This document shows positions 9,185-21,380 of a stretch of 64,000 nt of DNA, piece by piece. The stretch is from Agrococcus terreus (GTDB lineage: Bacteria > Actinomycetota > Actinomycetes > Actinomycetales > Microbacteriaceae), in NCBI RefSeq assembly GCF_014645235.1, contig NZ_BMLM01000001.1, positions 620,001 through 684,000 of the forward strand, in the 5' to 3' direction. The notes below the pieces were generated by a model that saw only the letters and a list, made by a program, of their open reading frames with translations, searched no databases and was not told the DNA's origin. Made by a program: the position numbers and the translations under genes. How positions within the stretch are numbered: the first letter of the stretch is position 1; each line of letters starts with the position of its first letter.

Positions 9185-9856
9185 ATGGAGATGCGCACGA
9201 CGAGGCTCGAGCGTCGCACGGGGGAGGACCGCACGGCGACGGTGGAGGCGCTGCGCGCGCGCCTGCGCGGCATGCAGCAGGCGGTGCCCGAGCGCGCGGC
9301 GCCCGTGCCGCTCGGGCTCGGCGAGGTCGTGCAGGGGCTGCGCGGCGGCGCCGCCCACAGCATCGAGTCGCGGAGCCTCGCGCTCGCGTGCCTCGGCGCC
9401 GCGCTGCCGGCCGGCGCCTGGGGCGCGATCGTCGGCATGCCCGACCTCGGCATCGAGGCCGCGCGCGACCTCGGCGTGCCCATCGAGCGCATCGCGCTCG
9501 TGCCGCATCCGGGCCGCGCGTGGTTCGACGTGGTGGCCAGCCTCGCCGAGGCGATGCCCGTGGTGCTGGCGGCGTCGCCGGGCCGCGTCGCGCCCACCGA
9601 CGCCGTCCGGCTCGCCGCCCGGCTGCGGCAGGCATCCTCGACCCTGCTCGTCGCGGGGCCGTGGCCTGGCGCGGCGACGGTCGTGCGGAGCGTGCGCGCG
9701 GAGTGGCAGGGGCTCGCCGCGGGCGACGGCAGGATCGCCGAGGGCAGCCTCGTCGTCGAGGCGTCGACGAGCGGCGCCGCGCGCGTCGCGCGCGTGCCGC
9801 TCACGGGAGCCTCGCCGGCCGTCGATGGGGTCGGCGCCGACGAGCTCGTCGCCTAG
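9185..9856 (+). CDS. imuA': ImuA'-like SOS mutasome accessory protein
   Basis: A 223-residue protein with the RecA/SulA-like fold seen in ImuA': EVVQGLRGGAAHSIESRS, then PAGAWGAIVGMPDLGIEAA, then a central LVPHPGRAWFDVVASLAEAM segment. It lacks an intact Walker A, as expected for ImuA' compared with RecA. ImuA' joins ImuB and DnaE2 for error-prone translesion synthesis after DNA damage. ATG 9185 lies 6 bases after the -10 (leaderless). ATG 9191, 6 bases after GGAGGG, is an alternative. It is separated from imuB by two secreted-protein genes, an unusual split. Confidence 0.8.
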   Translation: MEMRTTRLERRTGEDRTATVEALRARLRGMQQAVPERAAPVPLGLGEVVQGLRGGAAHSIESRSLALACLGAALPAGAWGAIVGMPDLGIEAARDLGVPIERIALVPHPGRAWFDVVASLAEAMPVVLAASPGRVAPTDAVRLAARLRQASSTLLVAGPWPGAATVVRSVRAEWQGLAAGDGRIAEGSLVVEASTSGAARVARVPLTGASPAVDGVGADELVA

Positions 9857-9904
9857 CCTCCGTGCATGCCCCGTGCCGGGCCGCTGAGAGCTCGCTGAGG
9901 GGTC

Positions 9905-9933
9905 TTCACATCTTCGCGATCCCCAGGTACGGT
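9905..9933 (+). promoter_or_regulatory. Promoter of the surface-protein pair
   Basis: TTCACA (9905-9910), a 17-base spacer, then TACGGT (9928-9933). The transcript would start near 9940, about 38 bases before the Shine-Dalgarno-led ATG 9978. Confidence 0.55.
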
Positions 9934-9977
9934 GCTGGGCAAGACGGTCCGATGAGTCACGACTTCGGAGGTGCGAC

Positions 9978-11090
9978 ATGGGGGCGACCGCAAGGTTCAC
10001 GACCCGCGTGGTGCGCCTCGCGCTCGCATCCGGTGCCGCATCGATCGGCGTCGTGGGCATCGGCCTCCTGCTCGGCGGGTCCGCCGCGAGCGCGTCGGAG
10101 GACGAGCCGAGAGGCCTCCTCTCGGGGATCGTCCACGACGTCGCCCACACCGCCGGCTCCGGCGTCGAGGTCGTCCTCGATCCCGTCGACCAGGTGCTGC
10201 ACGAGGTCGACCGCGGCCTCCGGCCCGTCGAGGCCGCGGTGCGGCCCGTGACGGAGCCGGTGGTGCGGCCCGTCGCGCCCGTGGTCGAGCGGGTGCTCGA
10301 CGTGCCCGTGCAGGTGACGGCTCCCGTCGCCACGGCGGTCGAGCCGGTCGTCGACGTCGTACGACCCGTCGTGGCGCCGGTCGTCGCCCCGCTCGAGCCC
10401 GTGACCACCCCGGTCCGCGAGCTCGTCGGCGACGTCGTCGACCCTGTCGTCGGCACCGTCGACCGCGCTGTCGGCGCGCTCCCGGTCGTCGACGACCTGC
10501 TCGGCGAGGAGCCCGTCCGCGGCGTCGTCGAGCCGGTGGCCGACGCGGTCGCACCGGTGGTCGACGTCGTCGTGCCCGCGCCCGGCGCGCCCGGGGCGAG
10601 CGACCCCGGCGCCGAGCAGCCGGGCGCAGGAGCGCCGAGTCCGAGCGGCCCGGACACCACGGACCCCGAGGAGGTCGCGCCCGCCGATCCTGCGCAGGAC
10701 GCGGACGATCCGGCGGCCGAGATGCTCCCCGAGCCTGCCCCGGCGGAGACCGAGGGCGATGCGCGGCGTGCGGTGACCACCGTGCCGTTCGCGCTGCGCG
10801 CCGTCGGGCCGACCGAGGCGCCGAGCGCGTCCGAGGAGGCCATCGAGGCCGACGCCTCGCAGGAGCGCGCGCTGAACGACGGCGACGGGCACGGCGGCCG
10901 CCATGGCATGCTGCCCGCGCCGTCCGGCGCGCCGACCGGCTCGAGCGGTGCGGGCGGCGGCGCTGCCGCCTCCGCCGCAGACGCCGCAGACCACCTCGAG
11001 CTCGCGATCGCGGGCGGCGAGGCCTGTGCGATCGAGCACGATCGCGCCCCCGGTTCCCTCGCAGAGGAGCCCGGCTCCAGCCCCGACTGA
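9978..11090 (+). CDS. Secreted Pro/Val-repeat protein of unknown function
   Basis: A 370-residue exported protein. A signal peptide (residues 1-~40) ends at an Ala-rich SAASASE site. Residues ~60-220 are an imperfect repeat of the form PVVxPVxxxVxPV, which reads as an extended beta or polyproline region. The last ~150 residues are disordered, rich in Pro, Ala, Glu and Asp. There is no LPXTG motif or membrane anchor. GGAGGT (9967-9972) supports ATG 9978. Only 83 bases separate it from the sortase-anchored chaplin-like gene, so they likely form an operon and act together at the surface. No known family is claimed. Confidence 0.65.
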   Translation: MGATARFTTRVVRLALASGAASIGVVGIGLLLGGSAASASEDEPRGLLSGIVHDVAHTAGSGVEVVLDPVDQVLHEVDRGLRPVEAAVRPVTEPVVRPVAPVVERVLDVPVQVTAPVATAVEPVVDVVRPVVAPVVAPLEPVTTPVRELVGDVVDPVVGTVDRAVGALPVVDDLLGEEPVRGVVEPVADAVAPVVDVVVPAPGAPGASDPGAEQPGAGAPSPSGPDTTDPEEVAPADPAQDADDPAAEMLPEPAPAETEGDARRAVTTVPFALRAVGPTEAPSASEEAIEADASQERALNDGDGHGGRHGMLPAPSGAPTGSSGAGGGAAASAADAADHLELAIAGGEACAIEHDRAPGSLAEEPGSSPD

Positions 11091-11173
11091 GCGATCCCGG
11101 CACCGCGCCATCGCGCGGCAGCAGCCGTCCCGGACCGGGATGGCGGATCACTCAGTCGAAAGGGAATGGAACC

Positions 11174-13444
<2,271 letters not shown>

Positions 13445-13468
13445 TGCTCGGCAGCTGATCCACGGCCT

Positions 13469-13499
13469 GGCGCGGGATGCCCGAGCGGCATCCCGCGCC
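13469..13499 (+). terminator. Terminator of surface-protein operon
   Basis: A perfect 13-bp stem (13469-13481 with 13487-13499), loop CGAGC, 25 bases after the stop codon and before the imuB promoter. Confidence 0.75.
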
Positions 13500-13527
13500 T
13501 CGCCGCGCCACGCCGCACGGCGGTGGC

Positions 13528-13557
13528 TTGCGCAGGATCGAACGTATGTTCGATCAT
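13528..13557 (+). promoter_or_regulatory. SOS promoter with LexA box (imuB-dnaE2)
   Basis: TTGCGC (13528-13533) and GATCAT (13552-13557) are separated by 18 bases. TCGAACGTATGTTCGA (13538-13553) is a second perfect LexA box. The end of this box and the bases after it, GTTCGATCATGGA, are identical to those at the imuA' promoter, pointing to a common origin. Confidence 0.9.
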
Positions 13558-13562
13558 GGACC

Positions 13563-15173
13563 GTGGGGATCGAGCAGACGAGCAGCACCACCCGGCCGGC
13601 ACGGCCGGGCGCGGCGTCGACGTCGCCGAGGCGCCCGGGCGGGCGGCGGCTCGGCGTGCTGCGGGTGCCGGACTGGCCGGTGGTGGTGGCCCGGCAGACG
13701 GGCGCGCTGCCCGCCGGTGGCGCATCGGGCGCGCCTGGCGCCGTGGTGCACGCGCTGCGCATCGTCGCGTGCGACGAGGGCGCCAGGGCAGACGGCGTGC
13801 GGCCCGGCATGCGGGTGCGCGACGCGCAGGCGGCGTCGCCGATGCTCGCGCTCGCCCCCGCCGACCCGGTCGGCGAGGCCCTCGCGTTCGAGCGGGTGCT
13901 GCGCGCGGTGCTCGCGGTCGTGCCCGTCGCGGAGCCGATCGGCGACGGCGGCCTCGTCCTCCGGATGCGCGGCGCGAGCCGCTTCTACGGCTCCGAGCCC
14001 CGCGCGCTCGAGGCGCTGCGGGAGGCGCTCGCGCCGCTCGGGCTGCAGGTGGCGCTCGGGGTCGCCGACGACCGGTTCGCGGCCGAGCTCGCCGCCGCCG
14101 CGGGCGGCGCATCGGGCGGCGCCGCGATCGTGCCGCCCGGCGGCAGCGCGGCCTTCCTCGCGGGCCTCCCGGTCTCCGTGCTCGGCGACGGCGAGCTGCC
14201 CGGCATGCTCCACCGGCTCGGCGTGCACACGCTGGGCGGGTTCGCGCAGCTGCCCGAGGCGAGCGTGCGCGACCGCTTCGGCGAGGCCGGCCTCGTGGCG
14301 CTCGCCCGTGCGCGGGGGCTCGACGACCGAGGGGTCGACGATCCGGGCATCGGCGAGGAGCGGGTGCTGCGGCTCGAGTTCGAGCCCGGCATCGAGGGCA
14401 CGGCGGAGCTCGCGCTCGCGGTGCGCGAGCCCGTCGAGCGGTTCGTGCGGCAGCTCGCCGAGGCGCGCCTCGTGTGCAGCGAGATCCGCATCGTGCTGCG
14501 CGGCGAGGAGGGCCGCATCAGCGAGCGGCTGTGGCGCCAGCCCGGCTTCCTGCGCGCGCCCGACATCGTCGACCGGATGCGGTGGCAGCTGGCCGAGAGC
14601 GACCTCGGCTCGGCGCTCGTCGAGGTGCAGGCGCTGCCCGAGCGGCTCGACCAGGACGCCGAGCACATGCCGGGCCTGTGGGGCGGCGGGGGCATCGACG
14701 ACCGCGCGAAGCACGCGCTCGAGCGGCTGCAGGGCATGCTCGGCCGCGAGGCGGTGCTCACCGCGGCGCCCGGTGGCGGGCGGCTGCTCGCCGAGCGCGG
14801 CGTGCTCACGCCCTGGGGCGACGCGCCGGCGGTGCGGGCGCAAGGGCCGTGGCCGGGTGCGCTCCCGCCGCCGCGCCCCGCGACCGTCTTCCGGCCGCCG
14901 CTGCCGGTGCGGCTGCTCGGCGAGGCGGGCGAGCCCGTCGAGGCCGCGGTGCTCGACGCGCGCGAGGGCGCGCCCGTCCGGTTCGCGCCGCCCGCATCCG
15001 GGGCGCCCTCATCCGGACCGCGCCGCGTGGTGGCGTGGGCGGGGCCGTGGCCCATCCGGCGGCGCGAGCTCGGCGACGTCGTGCACCGCATCCAGCTGCT
15101 CGACGGCGAGGGCGACGCGTGGGTGCTGCTGCACGCTGACGGCGCCTGGCTCGCGGAGGGCTGCTACACGTGA
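13563..15173 (+). CDS. imuB: ImuB, inactive Y-family polymerase-like mutasome scaffold
   Basis: A 536-residue DinB/UmuC-like protein acting as hub between ImuA', DnaE2 and the beta clamp. Conserved parts include [16 protein letters not shown], the [16 protein letters not shown] palm segment lacking the paired acidic catalytic residues of active Y-family polymerases, and [19 protein letters not shown]. The mid C-terminal half carries the ImuB-specific region ([20 protein letters not shown]). GTG 13563 lies 5 bases after the -10, so it is read as leaderless. The N-terminal ~28 residues are not conserved, so a later start remains possible. Confidence 0.85.
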   Translation: MGIEQTSSTTRPARPGAASTSPRRPGGRRLGVLRVPDWPVVVARQTGALPAGGASGAPGAVVHALRIVACDEGARADGVRPGMRVRDAQAASPMLALAPADPVGEALAFERVLRAVLAVVPVAEPIGDGGLVLRMRGASRFYGSEPRALEALREALAPLGLQVALGVADDRFAAELAAAAGGASGGAAIVPPGGSAAFLAGLPVSVLGDGELPGMLHRLGVHTLGGFAQLPEASVRDRFGEAGLVALARARGLDDRGVDDPGIGEERVLRLEFEPGIEGTAELALAVREPVERFVRQLAEARLVCSEIRIVLRGEEGRISERLWRQPGFLRAPDIVDRMRWQLAESDLGSALVEVQALPERLDQDAEHMPGLWGGGGIDDRAKHALERLQGMLGREAVLTAAPGGGRLLAERGVLTPWGDAPAVRAQGPWPGALPPPRPATVFRPPLPVRLLGEAGEPVEAAVLDAREGAPVRFAPPASGAPSSGPRRVVAWAGPWPIRRRELGDVVHRIQLLDGEGDAWVLLHADGAWLAEGCYT

Positions 15174-15181
15174 CCGCCCGA

Positions 15182-15246
15182 TCTCGACCGGGCCAGCGGT
15201 CGGGCATCGAGCTGAGGTGGATGCCCGACCGGCTGGCCGGTTGAGA
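15182..15246. repeat. REP-like inverted repeat between imuB and dnaE2
   Basis: Arms 15191-15208 and 15220-15238 (GGCCAGCGGTCGGGCATC and its complement with one bulged base), extended outward by TCTCGACCG / CGGTTGAGA with one mismatch. It would form a long hairpin inside the mRNA. The TCTCGA...TTGAGA ends recall the element at 41596-41632. Confidence 0.7.
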
Positions 15247-15278
15247 CCAGGACCAGGACAAGGGGGAGAGGAGGAGCG

Positions 15279-18200
15279 ATGGCCGGTTGGAACAACCCGG
15301 CGATGCCCTGGCGCGAGCTCGAGGGCATCCTGTCCGACCGCGACGTCGGCTCCGGGCGCGCGGCGGGACCCGCGGCGGCCGAGGCCGACGACGCGCGGCG
15401 ACCGCGCGTCCGCGTGCCGGCCGCGGGCGCCGCGACCCCCTATGCCGAGCTGCACGCGCACTCCCACTACTCGTTCCTCGACGGCGCCTCGAGCCCCGCC
15501 GAGCTCGTGAACGAGGCGCGCGCGCTCGGGCTCGAGGCGCTCGCGCTCGTCGACCACGACGGCCTCTACGGCGCGGTCCGGTTCGCCGAGGCCGCGGCGG
15601 AGGCCGGGCTGCCGACCGTCCTCGGCACCGAGTTCTCGCTCGGCCTCTCGGCACCGCAGAACGGCGTGCCCGACCCCGAGGGCAGCCACCTCGTGGCGCT
15701 CGCGACCGGTCCGAGCGGCTACTCGGCGCTCGCGACGGCGCTCACCGACGGCTACCTCGCCGTCGACCGCTACGGCGAGCCGGGCGAGAAGGGCCGGCCG
15801 GTCTTCGAGCTCGAGCGGCTCGCCGAGACGGCGCGCGGCGAGTGGCTCGTGCTCTCCGGATGCCGGAAGGGTGCGGTGCGCCAGGCGCTCGAGGCGGGTG
15901 GGGCGGATGCCGCGCGCGCCGAGCTCGACCGGCTCGTCGCGCTCTTCGGCCGCGACCGCGTCGTCGTCGAGCTGAGCGACGTCGGCGACCCGCGCGACTT
16001 CGAGCGCAACCGCGCCCTCGCGGGGCTCGCCGGCGACCTCCGGCTGCGCGCGATCGCCACGACGAACGCCCACATCGCCTCCCCGCGCCGCCAGCACCTC
16101 GGCGACGCCGTCGCCGCCGTGCGCGCCCGCCGCTCCATCGACGAGCTCGACGCCTGGCTGCCCGCGGGCGGCGTGCCGTCGCTGCGCTCGGGCGCCGTCA
16201 TGGCGCGCCGCTTCGCCGCCTTCCCGGGCGTCGTCGCCGAGGCGGCCGCGCTCGGCCGCGAGCTCGCCTTCGACCTGCGCGCCGCATCCCCGCGACTGCC
16301 CGCCACCGAGGTGCCCGAGGGGCACACGCAGATGTCGTGGCTGCGATCGCTCGTCGCCGAGCGCCTCCCGCGCGTCTACCCGACCGCCGACGGCCGCGTC
16401 GAGGAGCACGTGGCCCGCCGGCTCGACCACGAGCTGGGACTCATCGAGCAGAAGGGCTTCGCCGGCTACTTCCTCATCGTCTTCGAGATCGCCGACTTCG
16501 CGCACTCCCGCGGCATCCTCTGCCAGGGGCGCGGCAGCGCCGTGGCGAGCGCCGTCTGCTTCATCCTCGGCATCACGGCCGTCGACCCGATCCTCTACCG
16601 GCTGCCCTTCGAGCGCTTCATCTCGATGATGCGCGAGGAGGAGCCCGACATCGACATCGACTTCGACGCCGGCCGCCGCGAGGAGGTCATCCAGCACGTC
16701 TACGAGCGCTACGGCCGCCGCAACGCCGCGCAGGTCGCGAACGTCATCACCTATCGGCCGAAGTCGGCGGTGCGGGATGCGGCGAAGGCGCTCGGCTACG
16801 CGGTCGGGCAGCAGAACGCGTGGTCGAAGTCGGTCGAGTCGTACTCGAGGCCCGACGTGGAGGGCATCCCGCAGGAGGTCACCGACCTCGCGGGCGAGCT
16901 GCTCCACGCCCCGCGCCACCTCGGCATCCACTCGGGCGGCATGGTGCTCACCGAGGAGCCGGTCGGCGGCGTCTGCCCCATCGAGCCGGCCCGCATGGAG
17001 GGCCGCACGGTGCTGCAGTGGGACAAGGACGACTGCGAGTGGATGGGGCTCGTGAAGTTCGACCTGCTGGGCCTCGGCATGCTCGGCGCGCTCTCGCACA
17101 CGCTCGACCTCGCGGCCGAGCACACGGGGGAGCGGTGGACGCTCGCGACGATCCCCGCCGAGGAGGCGGGCGTCTACGACATGCTCTGCGAGGGGGATGC
17201 GGTGGGCGTCTTCCAGGTGGAGTCGCGCGCCCAGATGGCGACCCTGCCGCGGCTGAAGCCGCGCTGCTTCTACGACCTCGTGGTCGAGATCGCGCTCATC
17301 CGCCCCGGCCCCATCCAGGGCGACGCCGTGCACCCGTACCTGCGCCGACGCGCGGGCACCGAGCCGATCACGTACGCGCATCCGCTGCTCGTGCCCGTGC
17401 TCGAGCGCACCCTCGGGGTGCCGCTCTTCCAGGAGCAGCTCATGCAGATGTCGGTCGCCGTCGGCGGCTTCGACGCGGGCGAGGCCGATCAGCTGCGGCG
17501 CGCCATCGGCTCGAAGCGCTCGAAGGAGCGCATCGAGGCGCTGAAGGCGAAGCTGTTCGAGGGCATGGCGGCGAACGGCATCGCGCCCGACGTGGGCGAG
17601 GCGATCTACCGCAAGATCGAGGCGTTCGCGGGCTTCGGCTTCGCGGAGTCGCACTCGCTCGCGTTCGGCAAGCTCGTCTACGCCTCCTCCTGGTTGAAGC
17701 TGCACTACCCGGCGGCGTTCCTCGCGGGGCTGCTGCGCAGCCAGCCGATGGGCTTCTGGTCGTCGGCGTCGCTCGTCGCCGACGCCGCCCGGCACGGGGT
17801 GGAGACGCTCCGGCCGTGCGTCGTGCGCTCGGGCGCCGAGGCGGGCCTCGAGGTGCACGGCGAGCGCCGTGCCGGCGACCTCTCGTGCCTCGACCGCGTG
17901 CAGCCGCCCGTGCCGCGCGAGGCGACCGAGACGCGGCGGATGCGCGAGCGGCACCGCCGGGACGCGGGCCTCGCGGTGCGGATGGGCCTCACCGAGGTCG
18001 CGGGCCTCGGTGCGGCGTCGGCGGCGCGGATCGTGGCGGCGCGGGAGGAGCGGCCGCTGCGCGACCTGCACGACCTCGCCCGCCGCGCCGAGCTCGACCG
18101 CGGCGAGCTGGAGGCGCTCGCGACGGCGGGCGCGCTCGAGGCGCTGGGCGTCGGCCGCCGCGAGGGGCTGTGGCTCGCCGGGCCCGCCTCGACCGAGCGG

Positions 18201-18668
18201 GAGGACCAGCTCGAGGGCTCGCAGGTGTCGCTCGAGGTGCCGCTGCTGCCGCTGCTCACGGCCGAGGAGCAGGTTGCGCTCGACGTGTGGTCGACGGGCG
18301 TCGCGACCGACGACCATCCGGTGCGGCACGCGCGGGCGATGCTCGACGCGCGCGGCGTGCTGCCCATCGAGTCGCTCGCGCGCGCCGAGCCCGGCCGTCG
18401 CATCGAGGCCGCCGGCATCGTCACGCACCGGCAGCGCCCGCGCACCGCGCAGGGCGTCACCTTCATGAACCTCGAGGACGAGACGGGGATGCTCAACGTC
18501 ATCGTCTCGAAGGGGCTGTGGATGCACGCGCGGCAGGTCGCGCGGCACGCGCCCGCGCTCGTGGTGCGGGGGATGCTGCAGCGCACGCCCGAGGGGGTGG
18601 TGGCGCTGCTCGCCGACCGGCTCGACCGCTTCGACGTGCCGAGCCCGCGCTCGCGCGACTTCCAGTGA
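15279..18668 (+). CDS. dnaE2: Error-prone DNA polymerase III alpha subunit DnaE2 (ImuC)
   Basis: A 1129-residue C-family polymerase for SOS translesion synthesis. The PHP domain starts with ELHAHSHYSFLDGASSP (residues ~55-71). The polymerase catalytic acidic cluster is in EEPDIDIDFDAGRREEV at about residues 453-470. A C-terminal OB-fold reads AAGIVTHRQRPRTAQGVTF. Length matches DnaE2 and is shorter than replicative DnaE. AGGAGGAG lies just before ATG 15279. It is co-transcribed with imuB from the LexA-controlled promoter, with a REP-like hairpin in the 105-base gap. Confidence 0.95.
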   Translation: MAGWNNPAMPWRELEGILSDRDVGSGRAAGPAAAEADDARRPRVRVPAAGAATPYAELHAHSHYSFLDGASSPAELVNEARALGLEALALVDHDGLYGAVRFAEAAAEAGLPTVLGTEFSLGLSAPQNGVPDPEGSHLVALATGPSGYSALATALTDGYLAVDRYGEPGEKGRPVFELERLAETARGEWLVLSGCRKGAVRQALEAGGADAARAELDRLVALFGRDRVVVELSDVGDPRDFERNRALAGLAGDLRLRAIATTNAHIASPRRQHLGDAVAAVRARRSIDELDAWLPAGGVPSLRSGAVMARRFAAFPGVVAEAAALGRELAFDLRAASPRLPATEVPEGHTQMSWLRSLVAERLPRVYPTADGRVEEHVARRLDHELGLIEQKGFAGYFLIVFEIADFAHSRGILCQGRGSAVASAVCFILGITAVDPILYRLPFERFISMMREEEPDIDIDFDAGRREEVIQHVYERYGRRNAAQVANVITYRPKSAVRDAAKALGYAVGQQNAWSKSVESYSRPDVEGIPQEVTDLAGELLHAPRHLGIHSGGMVLTEEPVGGVCPIEPARMEGRTVLQWDKDDCEWMGLVKFDLLGLGMLGALSHTLDLAAEHTGERWTLATIPAEEAGVYDMLCEGDAVGVFQVESRAQMATLPRLKPRCFYDLVVEIALIRPGPIQGDAVHPYLRRRAGTEPITYAHPLLVPVLERTLGVPLFQEQLMQMSVAVGGFDAGEADQLRRAIGSKRSKERIEALKAKLFEGMAANGIAPDVGEAIYRKIEAFAGFGFAESHSLAFGKLVYASSWLKLHYPAAFLAGLLRSQPMGFWSSASLVADAARHGVETLRPCVVRSGAEAGLEVHGERRAGDLSCLDRVQPPVPREATETRRMRERHRRDAGLAVRMGLTEVAGLGAASAARIVAAREERPLRDLHDLARRAELDRGELEALATAGALEALGVGRREGLWLAGPASTEREDQLEGSQVSLEVPLLPLLTAEEQVALDVWSTGVATDDHPVRHARAMLDARGVLPIESLARAEPGRRIEAAGIVTHRQRPRTAQGVTFMNLEDETGMLNVIVSKGLWMHARQVARHAPALVVRGMLQRTPEGVVALLADRLDRFDVPSPRSRDFQ

Positions 18669-18673
18669 TGCGG

Positions 18674-18717
18674 CGAGGGCCCCGCCTCGAGCCTCGCGGC
18701 TCGGGACGCGGCCCTCG
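18674..18717. terminator. Terminator between convergent dnaE2 and nuclease genes
   Basis: Outer stem CGAGGGCC (18674-18681) / GGCCCTCG (18710-18717), with an inner GAGCC / GGCTC stem. It can serve both strands. Confidence 0.7.
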
Positions 18718-18728
18718 TCAGGGGCGGA

Positions 18729-21257
18729 TCAGCGGACGAAGGGGCCGCCGCGGGGGCCCTTCCCCTTGCCGGGGTGGCCGCCTTCGCCGAACACCGGGTG
18801 GTTCGAGCCGTGGCCGGGGTGGTCGTCGCCGTGCACCGGGTGCCCGCCGCCCGTGCCTGGGCCGGGGACCTCGGGCTCGTCGGCAGTCAGGTCGAGGCCG
18901 ATGACGACGGCATCGTGGTCGCTGGCGCGGTAGGGGTCGGGCGCGAAGAGCGCGTCCTGCGCCGGCTGCTTGAACTGCATCGAGTAGTCGATGAGGCTCA
19001 CCTCGTCGGCGTTCGCGTGCCACGCCTCGGTGCCCACGACGTGCGGCGCGAGCGCCTCGTCGGCCAGGCCGTAGTCGAGCGTGCCGAGCATCCCGTCGAA
19101 GACGTACGTGTACGCCTCGTCGCCCTGGAACGCCTCGAGCAGGTCGGTCCAGCCGGCCGCCTCGAGCGTCGTGATCGGGTCCTCGTTCGCGTAGGAGTTG
19201 AGGTCGCCGATGATGAGCGAGCCGTCTGCGCCCGCACCGGTCGGGTCGCCGGCCAGCCAGTCGGCGAGCGCGGCGGCCGCCTGGGTGCGGACGGCGTTGC
19301 AGTTGCCCTGCTCCGGCGTGCCGGAGTCGCCCTCGCACGCCGAGCCCTTCGACTTCAGGTGGTTCACCGCGACGGTGAGCACCTGGTCGCTCGCGAGGTC
19401 GACGAACGACTGCGCGAGGGCGGGGCGGTTGCGGGAGGTGTCGAAGCGCGGGTCGACGGTCTCGTCGAGCACGGCGTGCTCGCCGGCCGGCGCGACGAGC
19501 GCGGGCTGGTAGATGAGCGCGGTCGTGATCTCGTCGGTCCCGAGGTCGCCGGTCTCGATGCCGGCCCAGCGGTCGGCGTCGTCGGCCTCGGCGTTCAGCG
19601 CCGCGACGAGCGTGTCGAGGGCTGCGCCGTCGTTGTTCTCGATCTCGAGCAGGCCCACGATCGCGGAGTCGAGCTCGGTGATCGCGGCGACGATCTTCGC
19701 CTCCTGGCGCTCGAGCTCCTCGGCGGTGATGGCGCCGCGGCTGCCGAGCGTCGTGAAGTAGTTCAGCACGTTGAACGACGAGACCTCGAGCGTGGCGCCC
19801 TCGATCGACGGCGCCGCGGGGCGCTCGTTGACGGCCGCGTAGGTGCCGGCTCCCGTGGGCTGGATCGCCCAGGTGTCGAAGCGGTAGTCGAGCACGCCGG
19901 TGATGCCGGTGATCGTGTCGCCGCCGCGGAACCCGTTCTCGAGGGTGAACTCCTCGAGGTTGCCGGGGTGGATGGCCGGGTCGGGGTTCTGCGACGAGCG
20001 GCCGTCGTCGATCGTGATGCGATTCGCGGCGTTCGCCGTGGCGATGGCGGCGGCCTGGGCCGAGCCGGGCGCGGCGACCTGCGTCGGCTGGAACTGGCGG
20101 TCGGTGCCCACGACGACCTGGCCGTATCGGCCGTAGTCGTAGTACTCGAGGATCGACAGCTCCTGCGGGAGCGTGACGAGCATGCTCTCGAAGCGCTCGT
20201 GGTCGTCGATCGGCAGCTCGAGCTCGACGGGGGCGATGACCGGTCCGGCCTCGCCGCAGTCGACGATCGTGGCGCTCGCCAGCTGCGTCATGCCGAAGTG
20301 CTCGGTCGCGGTGCCCGTGACCTGCACGAGATCGCCGGCCGAGACGTCGGGGGCGCCGGGCGCGTAGACGAAGATGCCGTCGCTCGTGGCGGGGTCGCCG
20401 TCGCCGGCGTCCTGCACGGTGATGCCGTTGAAGCCGCCGCTCTGGTGGTCGCCGGTCACGGTGCCGCGGATGGTGACAGCCTGGCCCGAGACCGGGGTGG
20501 ACGCACCCGAGCCCTGGACGGATCCGATGGTGACGGCGTCGGCGTCGCAGGTGCCGACGACGGGCGGCTCCTCATCGCCGGGGTCGCCCGCCTCGACGAT
20601 GCGGTTCGGTGCGCCGGGGGTGTGGAAGGCCTCGCCGGCCTCGGGCGTACCGGGGCGGTCGGGCAGGCCGGCGCCGTGGAAGTCGTTGCGCACCCAGTCG
20701 CTGGGGCTGTCGGTGTCGGTGCCGTCGGCGATGCGGCTCGCGCCGCCGACGGTCGCGCCGCGCCCGTCGAAGTCCCGCTCGAGGACGGTGCCCCAGGCGA
20801 GGTCGCTCGCGCCGCCGTCGTGCACGCCGACGGCGTCGACGACCGTGAACGCGAGGCCGGCGTCGAGCTGGCCGTCCTTGTCGCCGTCGACGACGGTGCC
20901 CGCCGCGGGCGCGTCGCCCTCGACGAGCAGGAACGAGGCGGAGCCGTTCTGGATGCCGTTGACCGGGTACTGGACGACGGCGAAGCCCTCGGCGTTCGCG
21001 GCCGGGACGGCGTCGGCGCGCAGCACCTTGCCCTGGTTGCTGTTCTCGTCGCCCTCGACGATGACGATCGAATGGCCGGAGAGGTCGGTGCCGGGGGCGG
21101 CGAGCACCTCGACGAACTCGTGCGCGTCGGTGCCGTCGATGTCGGCGTTGAACTCGTTGATGACCGGTGGCTCGGCCGCGTGTGCGGGTGCCGCGACGAG
21201 CCCGGTCAGGGCGATCGCGACAGCCGAACCGGCGCCGAGCAGCGTGCGTGCGTGCAT
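18729..21257 (-). CDS. Secreted ExeM/NucH-type endonuclease (EEP superfamily)
   Basis: An 842-residue exported nuclease. The order is: signal peptide ending AHAAEP (1-~28); lamin-tail-like domain (residues ~30-220, VINEFNADIDGTDAHEFVE); an OB-fold-like region (~240-340, VTIRGTVTG... GDLVQVTGTAT); and an endonuclease/exonuclease/phosphatase domain (~490-800) with SSFNVLNYF, GLLEIENND, AVNHLKSKGS, GDLNSYANEDPI and SDHDAV supplying the metal and catalytic residues. The end is a His/Gly-rich tail (GGGHPVHGDDHPGHG) without a sortase signal, perhaps metal-binding. It probably degrades extracellular DNA for nutrients or biofilm turnover. GGAGTGG precedes ATG. Confidence 0.88.
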   Translation of the reverse strand: MHARTLLGAGSAVAIALTGLVAAPAHAAEPPVINEFNADIDGTDAHEFVEVLAAPGTDLSGHSIVIVEGDENSNQGKVLRADAVPAANAEGFAVVQYPVNGIQNGSASFLLVEGDAPAAGTVVDGDKDGQLDAGLAFTVVDAVGVHDGGASDLAWGTVLERDFDGRGATVGGASRIADGTDTDSPSDWVRNDFHGAGLPDRPGTPEAGEAFHTPGAPNRIVEAGDPGDEEPPVVGTCDADAVTIGSVQGSGASTPVSGQAVTIRGTVTGDHQSGGFNGITVQDAGDGDPATSDGIFVYAPGAPDVSAGDLVQVTGTATEHFGMTQLASATIVDCGEAGPVIAPVELELPIDDHERFESMLVTLPQELSILEYYDYGRYGQVVVGTDRQFQPTQVAAPGSAQAAAIATANAANRITIDDGRSSQNPDPAIHPGNLEEFTLENGFRGGDTITGITGVLDYRFDTWAIQPTGAGTYAAVNERPAAPSIEGATLEVSSFNVLNYFTTLGSRGAITAEELERQEAKIVAAITELDSAIVGLLEIENNDGAALDTLVAALNAEADDADRWAGIETGDLGTDEITTALIYQPALVAPAGEHAVLDETVDPRFDTSRNRPALAQSFVDLASDQVLTVAVNHLKSKGSACEGDSGTPEQGNCNAVRTQAAAALADWLAGDPTGAGADGSLIIGDLNSYANEDPITTLEAAGWTDLLEAFQGDEAYTYVFDGMLGTLDYGLADEALAPHVVGTEAWHANADEVSLIDYSMQFKQPAQDALFAPDPYRASDHDAVVIGLDLTADEPEVPGPGTGGGHPVHGDDHPGHGSNHPVFGEGGHPGKGKGPRGGPFVR

Positions 21258-21380
21258 GGTTCCACTCCGTCGGGGTGCAGGGGGTCGTTCGCCAACCTAG
21301 CGATCCCCTGTGACGCGTGCCCGGCGTGTCGGTGAACAGCGCGTGTCGAAGTGGAACGGATCTCCGACCGCTGCCGCTCG